This document shows, one piece after another, positions 1-10,340 of a stretch of 64,000 bases of DNA. A model generated the notes under the pieces. The model saw only the letters and a list, made by a program, of their open reading frames with translations, did not search any database and was not told where the DNA came from. The DNA lies in assembly GCF_000972845.2 (NCBI RefSeq), contig NC_040028.1, forward strand, positions 19,186,210 to 19,250,209, in the 5' to 3' direction. Source of the DNA: Larimichthys crocea. Taxonomy: Eukaryota; Chordata; Actinopteri; Sciaenidae. A program made the position numbers and the translations under genes. The number at the start of each line of letters is the position of its first letter. Position 1 is the stretch's first letter.

Positions 1-1589
1 CTAGGCTGCTAAATATAGCTACTGACCAGGTGCGCGCTGCTATCATGAGTCAAGACTTCACTGAATCAGGTCAATAAATATGATAATCTTCATTCCCCAT
101 TTATCTTTAAAGGTGCACACACACACACACACGATCATCTGTGGGTACATTTAGCATACGTAGAAGATGCATGATGAAATAAAACCAGCGTTTAGACACT
201 GCTGCATCGTCGAGGAACAGTAATGTGGCCTGTGATCTATGTAAAGATGAATGAATGAAATGAAACAGTTTCCATGCAGTCTATTGTGGCGTATAAATCT
301 GCTACAATGTTCTTGAAGCGGGGCAAATGAGACTGAAGCATCCTTGTGGGGATGGATTCCTTCTCGTCTTGGTGTCATTAATCAGTTTGTGTGACCGAGG
401 TGCTAATAAGGTGAAGGTGGTGTGAAAACACAACAACTAAAGTGCAAACATGTGTCTTGAGGCCACATGTGAAAAAATGCAAATAACAGCATGACAACAA
501 CAACAACAACAAATGGCCAATGACGGAGAAGCAGGCTGAGTCTTGGAGGCCTGCACACGCAGTTTCAGATCAACACTAAATGTTCATGTTCTTCATTTTT
601 TTATATTTGCATTGCATCTCACTTTACATCACTTCTGTGCTAAACTGATCCGATTTCGGATAAATAACGTATCTTCCCTCTTCCCTTCAGTCTAAACTGT
701 TATTTGTTTTAGCAGCAGGATAATTTGACAACAGTTTCAAACAGCTAGCCGGGGTCTGATTACTTTAACATCTCGTCCCATTCCTACGGAAGATTAAAAT
801 TAAGTCAATTTCTTCGGAATAAGAGATATAGCATTGCTTATTTTTTCCCCCCTCATGCGCCAACATCTGCTCCACTCCGTCCCTCCTCCTCCTCCCATTC
901 TTTCATGTTCCCCTCCTCTCGTCGCCTTCTCCATCATCACTCCTCCAACTGGGGTTACTCTTCAAGTGTTTTGCGTTGCGCGGCCCACGTAGCAGCAGAG
1001 CGGTGCGGCCGACGGCTCTGCCAGTGAAAACACAAGAGTGTAACAGGATAATGAGAGAGGGAAAGAGGGGCCTCTCTGTTCTCCGTGTCTCAGCACTTTC
1101 CGATTCCCTCGCTCGGCCTCAATCCGTGCCCTTAACCCGCGGTATCTGGAGCTGCTGCGCGAGTTTGCGCTTCAAAAAGACAATCAAAAGACCAGAGAAA
1201 GCTCAAATGTGATCTGTGATTTGGTATCTAAAAAGGACACGCATGAGAATATATTTTTTTGAAACTTTCATTCTTTTAAATCCCTCCACTTTCTATGTGC
1301 CGTGAAAACAAGACAAGCCCTCTCCAGTCCGAATGCTAATCGCAGCGCTGTCATCACTCTCCTATGTGCCCTGCACCAATCGATACCTGACACATGACAC
1401 TTAACACACACACAAACACACACACACACATGCACTGTGACAGACAGTAAGGTTTGGAATTAAGGTCTTTCTGATCTGGCTGGGACGGGGTCTATTTTCT
1501 GGCTGAGCGGCTCACATCCCGTTTGTGAGTCTTGGCAGCCTGACTGGGAGTTTCTCTCAAGTCTCCGGGGTCCTCCGAGTCAAGTATAC

Positions 1590-1622
<33 letters not shown>

Positions 1623-2179
1623 GATTATGTATACACACGGATGTAAATACACACTCAATACAAATGTTCAGTATTCATGATTCAACTGGCTAACATTATT
1701 TCCCAGGAGCTCTTTCTGTCAAGGGTTTAGTCATTTGAATCCACTTAGACGGAGAGCAGATCTTTCAGTGTCCTCTGGAATAACACAGTGAGCATTGAAC
1801 TGAGGTCACGTATCAGTTGACAGTTGGCTGCATAATTTATGTTAAGTTGAAAATCTCTGGTGTCAGACACAGTTCATGCATAGAACATAGCACATATATT
1901 GACTGCGCTACATGCAGAAAAAGGTAATTGACCGTAATAATGTCATCCTCTCTGTGATGTGCCCCGTCTATTGCAACCGCAAAGGTCTGTCTCTGAACCG
2001 GTGGCTAACAGTGTCACGCAGAGACATGACATGAAGGTTAAAGTGTTTGTTTTAAGATTGAACCACTACCAAATATACAAGCAGCCATCAGTTCCTCACT
2101 TATTGGCACTCAAAGAGTAAAAGAAATGGAAGTTTTAATGAGCAGGGAATGTCATTTTTGTCAATAAAGTCCCTGATAC
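1..2179. other. no gene seen (clybl intron 2 side)
   Basis: Mostly unique AT-rich sequence with short CA runs (117-132 and about 1410-1430). A moderately CpG-rich patch at 965-1180 carries an open frame without recognisable similarity. clybl exon 3 was looked for on the minus strand and not found. Confidence 0.6.
1593..1620. repeat. (AC)14 microsatellite
   Basis: Uninterrupted AC dinucleotides in clybl intron 2 sequence. Confidence 0.95.
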
Positions 2180-2650
2180 TGGACTGATACCGGTCCGTGG
2201 GTCATTTGCTACCTGGCCGCACAGTAAGTATGAAGTATTTTAGGAAAAAATATATTTTATTTATTATCAGCATCCGAAAGAAAGATTATTTTGAACAATA
2301 GTCTGATACATAAGTCTGTGCCCCTTTGACACATGTCAAGACATGTCAAGGCACCCGTGTCGGTCATGTGATACGTTACCCCCAAAAAGCTACAAAAAGG
2401 AGTAAAAAAAACAAATGACGGAGTAGACTGTTGTTGTCTCACATTACCCTGAGCCGGACCAGGCTCGCTGCAGAGAACCGAGCTGCATGGCTCCCACTAA
2501 TTCAGAGTAATGTTGAGTTTGTTTTTATGCCGTCCCATCATTTTATTTTGACATATTTATTTACACACGACACCTTGAAGGCCAGTCCGTGAAAATATAA
2601 TCTTATGTGAAATCGGTCCAATGGTTGACAAAAGGTTGAGGACCGCTGAG
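2180..2650. mobile_element. hAT-type non-autonomous repeat (CCGGTCCGTGG family)
   Basis: The block opens with ACCGGTCCGTGGGTCATTTG and closes with GGTCCAATGGTTGACAAAAG followed by GTTGAGGACCGC. In between are TTATTTATTATCAGCATCC, CTCACATTACCCTGAGCCGG and GAACCGAGCTGCATGGCTCC. These are landmarks of a widespread vertebrate hAT-like non-autonomous element that I recognise from fish. No TSD could be fixed, and the outermost ends are uncertain by about 10 bp. It has no coding capacity. Confidence 0.7.
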
Positions 2651-3139
2651 TTAATCTACAGGGGGTGCATGATACTGGTACCATTGCTCAGGATGTAGAT
2701 CCATGATGCTCTATGGTCTCATGGTTACCCCTTTAAATATGACATGGAAGATGGATTGGTAATTAATAATTATTAGTACTTATTGTTACAAGCAGCAGTT
2801 ACACAAATTACGTCTGATTCTCTTATTCCTGTAATTCTGCTCATAACAACCATCAAATAAAGTAAAAATACGAACACTGCATCATTAAACATGGTGACTG
2901 CAGCATGTTTTATATGTTTGATGGCTGTAATCACGTCCATGTACTCATAAAACTGGAAAATGCAGGGGTGGCGGGTTTCTCAGGGTCCACATGAGCCCTA
3001 TAAATGCCACTGACGGGGCTGATCAGTATCGAGAGAAGACATTCGAGATGGTTTATAAACGTTCAGATGAACAAACAGTGAATGAACTCATTTTTAAAAA
3101 CACTAACAAGTGGTCCTGCTTCTGTACGGCTGATGTACA

Positions 3140-3700
3140 GTAGGCTGCAGACTGTAACAAGTCGTGTATGTGCTTTGTGTGTGCATCAGTGTGTGAACGC
3201 CTGCGTGTACGTGCACACTCGTGCCTGGGTGTGTGCGCGTTTCGTGTTCGGCGTGTCTTGTGTGCGTTCGCGGGCGCGTGCTGGTGTGCGATAGAGGTGC
3301 TCCCCGTTGTGTCGGCCGCGCCACCATGCCATCTGGAGAGGAAATCGAGTGTGAAGTACAGTATAGTTTGGGACCAAGCTCCGTGGCAGCGGCTCAGCAG
3401 TTAGTTCATTAGTTCCAAACTTCCAGGGATTAGGAGAGAATCTCTACGGCAGGGAGGCAGGGGGGAGTCAGGGAGGATGGAGGGACCCATGTGGGGAAGA
3501 GAGAGAGAGAGAGGGAGAGAAACACCAGGAGGAATAGTGGACCATAGGGCACTGAGAGACAGAGGGAGAACACGAGAGAGAGAGATAAACAATCTTAACC
3601 CTGAGGACCCTGGCAAGGGGAGACGAGCGAGAGAGAGGGACAATGAAAGAACAAGTCAGAGAGGGAGAGAGGAGGAGAGAGGACAGGTGTAGCCGTCAGT
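3140..3700. repeat. GT/CG-alternating stretch followed by GA-rich stretch
   Basis: 3160-3300 is a degenerate GTGTGTGC/GCGCGT mixture rich in alternating purine-pyrimidine steps. 3470-3690 is strongly purine-biased with GAGAGAGAGAGAGGGAGAG runs. ORFs here on both strands are low-complexity and not credible genes. Confidence 0.7.
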
Positions 3701-4413
3701 TCCGCTCCGGGGTTTCAACCTACCCTCCCTCTTCCTCCACCCCACTGATCATACAGATATGATGATATGTGTAAGAGTGTTAGAGCAGTCAGCCTTGTCT
3801 TCCCTCCCCTCTCTCCTCCTCCTCCTCCTTCTTCTCTCCCCTCTGGGTCTGTGGTGACAGTTAGCAAGCTCTGGGTGGCTCATACCCTTTACTCCCTTTT
3901 TCTCATCTCTCTGCCTCTTAAGCAGCCAACATCACTGCCAGGACGGAGCACAGACATTTTTTGGAGTCAAAGCGGCAGGCAATTAAAGCAGGCACTCCCG
4001 GATTTTCAATTTACAAGGGGAGGGGGGGGTGGACAGACTGACCTTCATGGCGTACCTTTTTGTCATGAATATCGTTCACCGTTTTAAGGTGAAGGTGAGA
4101 GATAATGAAAAGAATACATTAATGAAGACATAATAAGAGAGCGGTGGTTGTGGGCAGCATCCCCGTTTTAAGGCCGATCCTGTGCACCAGCGAACCTCGC
4201 ATTTTCACCTAACCCCATTGCTGCAGTCGCCAAAGCAGTGCGTCAGGACGGCGTTTAGCGAGCTCGCTCTCTGCTTTTGCTCCCATTCTCTCTAAACATG
4301 CATTACAAGACCATTGTCGAGGCCTGGCATCTCTTGGCAAACACACAAAAGCCGACTGTGCGGTCGTCATGGTGAATATAATGGAAGCTACAGTACACAG
4401 TGTAGAAATTGTC

Positions 4414-4416
<3 letters not shown>

Positions 4417-4448
<32 letters not shown>
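4417..4448. repeat. (AC)16 microsatellite
   Basis: Uninterrupted AC dinucleotides. Confidence 0.95.
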
Positions 4449-4453
<5 letters not shown>

Positions 4454-4607
4454 ATGGTGAAAAAAGCTGAATCTCATCTATTTATGAGTCAGCTGGTCCC
4501 AGAACAGATCTTCATCTGATACAATGGGAGGCAGGTTAGGTGCAATCTCAACTTTTCAGTTCAGCAACATGTGCATCAGATTCACATGAAGCGCTGCCAC
4601 TAAAGAT

Positions 4608-4695
4608 CTTTACATTCATTTATTTGGCAGATGCTTTCGTCCGAGGAGACACCGAAACTTTTTAAACGGTTTCAGAGATCCTTGGGTACACGTCT
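4608..4695. repeat. teleost interspersed repeat (GCAGATGCTTT end)
   Basis: TTTACATTCATTTATTTGGCAGATGCTTTCGTCC resembles, in reverse orientation, the fish repeat end CTTTGGATAAAAGCGTCTGCTAAATG seen better preserved at 44275-44332. The hAT element at 4718 landed just beside it. Confidence 0.5.
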
Positions 4696-4709
4696 ACATC
4701 ACTAGTATG

Positions 4710-4717
4710 GAGAGAAG
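4710..4717 (+). repeat. target-site duplication, left copy (hAT)
   Basis: GAGAGAAG directly abutting the left TIR; an identical copy lies at 5447-5454 after the right TIR. Confidence 0.9.
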
Positions 4718-5446
4718 TAGGGATGTAACGATGCATCAAGACACGATTAAAAATCGGTACAAATGCGATTCGCAGCGTGTTGACAGAAAAAATTAGTTGC
4801 GATTCTTCGAATGCGAGAGAAGTAGGATATGTTCTTTTTCTTTATTTAAAAAATTAGAAATAGGTTACGTCATCTTAAAAGAAAAAAGTCACTGGCTGGT
4901 GATTCATTTGTTCAACGTCAGACATCAAGTCACGTGACTTATGTCACTACGTAGGTACGGAGCACAGAACGAGGGAAGACGTGGCGACGGTAGAAAGTAA
5001 CTTTGAAACAGAGGACGCACCGAGCAGTTTGAAATCACCTGTGTGGAGCATTTTGGATTCCCTATATACACAGCCGGTGAGAAATGGACAGACAAAACCA
5101 AAACAGCATGTAAATATTGCAAGAAACTGCAAACATATAGCGGCAACACGCGCAACATGCAGCAGCATAAACTGCACATTACACCAGTTTACTGCGAGAT
5201 TGTTTCTAAAGAAAGGAGATATCTGTCATGTGTTTTGTTGTTTAAGTTGCACTTTTTTATAAGAGAAATACACAAACTGTTTGAGAGTTTATGTAAAGAA
5301 AGCACCTAGGATTTTTTTTCCTACAAATATTTTAATTAATAATTTTATTTGGTCATAATTTGTCTGTAGCTCATTTTGATTAAAAAATAAATAAATAAAT
5401 CGTAAACCGAATCGAGTCGTGAGTTGACTGTATCGTTACATCCCTA
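4718..5446 (+). mobile_element. hAT-family element with BED zinc-finger remnant
   Basis: A 729-bp element bounded by perfect 15-bp terminal inverted repeats, TAGGGATGTAACGAT at 4718-4732 and its complement at 5432-5446. It is flanked by an exact 8-bp target duplication, GAGAGAAG, at 4710-4717 and 5447-5454. The 8-bp duplication and the TIR are typical of hAT transposons. Inside, on the plus strand at about 5043-5200, a BED-type zinc finger is still readable: EHFGFPIYT, then ACKYCKK (C-x2-C), a GNTRNMQQ spacer and HKLH (H-x3-H). The tryptophan that normally precedes EHFGF is in another frame, so the finger is frameshifted. No catalytic domain is present. This is a non-autonomous deletion derivative that kept a transposase DNA-binding exon. 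Confidence 0.9.
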
Positions 5447-5454
5447 GAGAGAAG
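5447..5454 (+). repeat. target-site duplication, right copy (hAT)
   Basis: GAGAGAAG directly abutting the right TIR, identical to 4710-4717. Confidence 0.9.
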
Positions 5455-6147
5455 TTAAACCGCTGAAGCACCAACATGCTGCGCTCGGTCGCGCTCACCA
5501 TTTTGACCAGGCGCCTGTGCTGTATAAAAAACTGTGCCCACAGATTTTACACCACGTCTACACGTGCAGCGTAGTGAGCTCGCAGTGCTCAAGTGCAGAG
5601 CTGTTGTGTAGGTCACAGTCACAGTTAAGATGATAAACTCTCTAATACACACTGCACACACCATAAGAACTACTGTAGCTCAGTCACGTCACTTTCAGTT
5701 CAACCATTTTTGATTGTTTGTATGTTGGTGTGTACTGTATGCACTCCTTCCTTTAAATCAGGAAAAGTACCACGGTGTGACTCGTCTTATTTGTTATCCA
5801 TCATATCTTTGAATACAATTGGAATAAATTTAAAACTTATAATGTAAAAAGACACTTTGGATCGAGGTTACATGTTACGTAATATAACATGCTGTGTACA
5901 CGAGTGGTCATGGATACATTTCCACGCTTCGTATTCTGCCTCTCTTGACAGGACCACACTAAAATACAATTTCCTCAGACTTTTTACAAAAAAAAATACA
6001 GACAAATTCAATTTGACAAGAGCGAGAGCAGCTGAATTCAAGTAAATATCCCCTTTGTGTCTGGAATAAAAAGGAATTAAAGACAAGAAATCTTTTGAAG
6101 AACTGAATTTTTAAACACCTATATCATAGCGGTACTGCTGCTATCCG

Positions 6148-6178
<31 letters not shown>

Positions 6179-7380
6179 TACAAACCCCCCTCCCATGGAT
6201 TTCCAATTGCCACAGTGGAGAAAGAAGCTGAGAGTGTGGGAAGCGAAGAAAGGGTGCCAGTAGGAAAGGTGCATTTTGTTATTGAGTAAATGACTTACAT
6301 TTTTATATTACACAGTGTGACCTGAGCAAACACATAATAGGTTACAGTTTAGACTCTTTTAAAGCCAACGTGGACGGATGAAAAACGGATGAAATGTCCT
6401 GATGCCGGATCAGAGAAGCAGAAAGTCATGGTGTTTTTTTTAAGACTGTGGTGTAATTCCATTTTGCAGAATGTATTGTTGGAATTTCGACATGCATTAT
6501 TCAGAGCGCTTCTCAGGAAGTAAACCTGCTGAAGGACACAACTGTGCAAGTTAAGAGAATGAAACTGGCCTGCAGCTAATATCATTTTGCCCTTTATTTG
6601 TAAGAGGATAAACAAGGGCCCAACGCTACCCTCCACGTGTACAACACACCAGTTAATTACAGAGAAAAGGCCGGAAAATGACTCACATCTAATTCAAAAC
6701 TGTTCCCTGCAAACTCAAAAGGCTGAAATAATGTTCTATGTGAAATGAGTGGGTTGATAAAAGAAATAAGTGGGTTGGGAGCAGGATACTTTTGTTGAAA
6801 TAAGATAGAGACGTGGACCTGTCACATGCCGACAGCTCAAGAGTCCGACGTCTGAGTTCTTCCTCAAGCCTGAATGGCTGCATTCCTCTCAAACACATAA
6901 TAAAGACAGAAGCTCTGACATCCACCAACTCCAATGCAGGGTCACAGTTTTAACCTGTCAGTCACACAGGCCATCATCTTATTGTCTTTGTCTACTACAG
7001 GAACAGCCTCCAGCCATATCAATCATCTTTATTATCATGACTTAAAAACCTTTGTTAGTTAACTTTTTACCCGGGCCCCTTCTTTATCCCACTCTCCAAT
7101 CACAATTTCATGGGCAGTTCAGCAGGGCCAATGGGGAGGTCGTGTGGGCGGGAGGAGAATGCTTTTAACCTGCTGCATCTGGTGCTTTCCCGCTGCTCGC
7201 CCAGTGGGACGTGGTCACCTTGTTTTAAAGGACCCTGATAGGGGGGCACCACTGCCTTTATACCATCATAATAGGGTGAAATGTGCTTGTTTTAAACATC
7301 TCCCTTAGGTAGTTTTCCTTTCAGTGATTAAGACCAAGCACCTGTCTGAAGGAGGGAGATGGATTTAAAATCATTCAGGA
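5455..7380. other. no gene seen (clybl intron 2)
   Basis: Unique sequence with one CA repeat. Positions 7020-7200 (TTTATTATCATGAC... to CCAATGGGGAGGTCGTGTGG) look compositionally like a regulatory element, but nothing specific can be assigned. Confidence 0.5.
6148..6174. repeat. (AC)13 microsatellite
   Basis: Uninterrupted AC repeat followed by a CATA variant. Confidence 0.95.
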
Positions 7381-7389
7381 TCACACAGC

Positions 7390-7412
7390 TGTGTGTGTGT
7401 GTGTGTGTGTGT
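7390..7412. repeat. (TG)11 microsatellite next to clybl exon 2
   Basis: GT-rich tract 49 bp downstream (minus strand) of the exon 2 donor. On the transcript it reads as CA repeats, a known hnRNP L-type context. Confidence 0.9.
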
Positions 7413-7460
7413 TTGTGTGCTTCCTCGAGAAGCCTGAATTTCATCTGTGGATGTATGCAC

Positions 7461-7674
7461 CTTTTTGCTGAGGGCTACGCCGTCCTCGCAGTCCAAGACG
7501 GCGCAGTCAACATCCAGCGAGGCTAGTTTCCTCAATTTTCGCTCATCATTGCCGGGGCAGTAGAGAACCGCCCTGCGGGGTATGTAGCGCAGCGAGGGGC
7601 CTGCAGAGTGATGGTGATGACGCCATGCTTCGGTACACAACTGCCAGGCTGCAGGCAGGAGCCGACCACTCTCC
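7461..7674 (-). CDS. clybl: clybl coding exon 2 (citramalyl-CoA lyase, mitochondrial)
   Basis: This is a 214-bp exon read on the minus strand. It encodes residues 16-86 of the predicted protein plus the last base of codon 15. The diagnostic part is YIPRRAVLYCPGNDE (residues 45-59) followed by DCAVLDCEDGVAL (71-83). This is the first beta-strand/loop region of the CitE/HpcH-type TIM barrel and matches the start of vertebrate CLYBL closely. CLYBL splits (3S)-citramalyl-CoA into acetyl-CoA and pyruvate in mitochondria, in the itaconate/C5-dicarboxylate degradation route, and its loss is linked to low vitamin B12. The acceptor is TTGACAG, ending at 7675, and the donor is AAG/GTGCAT, beginning at 7460. 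Residues 16-40 are a poorly conserved linker with four consecutive histidines, consistent with a transit peptide. The exon ends in phase 0. The rest of the barrel was not found in 1-7460, so exon 3 is presumably outside the window. Confidence 0.93.
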
Positions 7675-7799
7675 CTGTCAACACAAATATATACATACAT
7701 AAGCACACAGACATATACACGCACATACACAGACAGTAGTATCATGAATGCATGTCTCTGGTGCATACATTACTCATGAGCACACACACACAGCACCAA

Positions 7800-10000
7800 T
7801 ACAGGGCTAAGGGCAATGAATAATTAAAGGTTGTTGCTGCATTCATCTTCATAATATCTACAGCGTGTATGTTCTATATGTGGATCCAGAAGGAGGCTTC
7901 CCTTCCTTCCTTTAGGACCGGAGCGAAAGTTTGGAAACGTTTCATTTTGGGGAGTTCTGTTTGCCCTTCAGCTGTCTATTGATGTGCATGAGAGACGTTG
8001 ACCTGTGCTTTGGCTCCCCTTTGTCGAGAACAAACTCACCCAAACACTGAGCCACTCATATGCTAATGTTGCCACACTGCTGAATATGTAGACAGGGCAG
8101 AAAGTGAATGAGCAGGGGTGTCGGGAGAAGTGGCTGGAGCTGAGTCATGGAAAAACTCAAAGCTTGGGGAACAGAGTGTAGCTGTGTTATTGTTTTTATT
8201 GTTTAAGAAGAAGATAGATGATTCTTAACGTTTGATTTTTAGAGACTTTTTACTGAAGTTTTCAGGAAAAAAGGTAAATAAGATGTGCACATCTATGTGA
8301 AAAAAACATTTAAGAAATTGCCGGTGCTTTAATGTGCCTATTCAATGCAAAGAGCCAAACCATAACAAAAGTAATCTGAGGTCTAAACTGTACTCTTCAT
8401 AATATTATCCCAACAATTCCACCATGAGCAAGCACCAGGCAGCGGTGGCGAGGAACAATGTCCTTTTAAAAACAGGCAGAAACCTCAAGCAGACCCAAGC
8501 CTATTGGTGGACGTAAGGATATAGAGTAATATTTGTCTGAGTCAAGACATTAATGTTTTCCAGCTTAAACTACTGAAAAATATCAATTATTGCCAACCGA
8601 TGAGACACCATGATCTCCCACCTCTACATACGCACTCAAACGTGTCAAGGATTCTCACCCAAAGTCACAAGTATAGAGTAATACTGGCTTGTAACCCCTC
8701 CCCCATCTACCTATCATTGGATAGACGCGTAATAAATCATGTTTAGGATCAGATATATCTAATTGCAGCGAGAAACATCTTCCTGCGCTTTGTATCAGAA
8801 GCCGTTCAAGGGATCAGATTTGTGTTTTTCTTCTTGGTTCTTCTAAGGAAGACAAGAGACAGAGAGGGAGAAACTCTTACTGCTGAAAGAAGGGGCTGAA
8901 TCATTCTCCATTCTTGTTTGCTCTCTAAAAGAAGGAACTAAAGTCACTTCAATAGCCACTTAATCCTGTCAACTACGCCTTCTCATGCCCTCCAGTCTCA
9001 ATCAGGCCTAATCTGCACTGAGACGCTGCGGTTGTAGCCGGCGGTTTAAAACCAATTCAGGTTGCTTCCAGGTACATGGAGTCTTATTTGACATCTAGAG
9101 ACACAATCAACAAAAAGGCTTGAGGAGGAAATATGGCAAAGGTTGGCAAAGTGAGGACTAATGCACACTAGCATGCAAATTGTGGACGAATGAAAGTAGG
9201 TGGAGCAGTTATTTAAGAGACAAAAGGGCTGCAGGGCTCAAATTGAGAAGGGAGAAAAAAAAATAATACAGCAAAATTAGACAGGAAAATAGTGGGTAAG
9301 AGGGCGGAGGTGGGAGTGCTGAGTGGTAGGGGGCAAGAGTGGGCTGTTGAGACCTAAATGAAATCAGTCTATTCTGTGCATACTGCTCAGGGGGGAATGT
9401 TAAAAAGCAATACTAAGTGCCCACTTAAAAGGCAAATATATTATAAGTGAAGTGCAAAAAGACGGTGGCTGTATTTAAGAGTAGGTTTCATTATGAAGGA
9501 AGAAAACTGAGAACGGGGGAAAGGGAGTGGAGCTGCCTTGATGTTGGCTCGAGAAACGACACTAGAAGCAGAGGTCAATAACAGACCAAAATCAGCATTT
9601 TTTTTTTTTTTACAGTAAATTGGTAACTAAGGAGTAAGAAAGGAATAAAGCAAATGTCTGAAAGGATTATATGCAGGCAGGCAAACAGGATGCAGGAACA
9701 AGGCTTAAGTAGGACTGCAATTTACATGAAAACTTACAGAAAACTGCCTGGTATAATTTCCCAGAATCCAACAAATGTCTTGTTTTGTCCAACCAACGTT
9801 CCTCAATGCAAACATATCCAATTTACCGTCACATGCGACGAAGAACAGCGGCCAACTGTCACATTTGAGATGCTGGAACAAATAATCTTTGGCATTTCTG
9901 CTTAAAAAATGACACATTTGTTTAATTCTGAAAATATCTGAGGAGTAATTTGGAAACCCTAAGAGGTCATACGTTTTATTTCTAACGAGTTAGTTTGATT
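7800..10000. other. no gene seen (clybl intron 1)
   Basis: Unique intronic sequence. A T13 run lies at about 9599-9611. The open frame at 9654-9905 has no recognisable features. Confidence 0.5.
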
Positions 10001-10009
10001 AGAGATATT

Positions 10010-10340
10010 TATGTCATTATCTCGAAATAACAAAATGTTATCCTGAAAAAAACAAGATAATTTTCTTGAGATAACGACATAATTAGTCCGAGATCAAATG
10101 TGAAAGACGTGAGATTTCCATCACGCCGTGCCGACCTGAAGTCTGATAAATGGATCTGACGCACTGATCGATACACTCCTGCTCTTTTCTTTGAGATCTT
10201 GTATTAATTATGTCGTTATCATCAAGAAAACAAAGTTTTGTTATCTTGAGTTCATGAGAAAATTATCCCGCCATCTCGGAATAACAACATTCATTGAGAG
10301 AATGACATTCATATCTCAAGAAAACCAAAGATAAAAAGGT
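10010..10340. repeat. foldback repeat built on ATCTCGAGATAACGACATAATTA
   Basis: An inner inverted repeat is exact for 16 bp: GATAACGACATAATTA at 10070-10085 and its complement at 10205-10220. Both sides extend outward with degenerate repeats of ATCTCGA(A/G)ATAAC and CAAGATAATTTTCTTGAGATAA-like units, so the block can fold back on itself around about 120 bp of unique sequence. Similar ATCTCGAGATAAC repeats are common MITE-like elements in fish. No ORF is present. Confidence 0.6.

Noticed and set aside
7532..7766. Extension of the clybl reading frame upstream of 7674 (MHQRHAFMILLSVYVRV...)
   Set aside because: This part is translated CA-rich intron. A good acceptor at 7675 and the phase match with 40703-40746 put the exon boundary at 7674.
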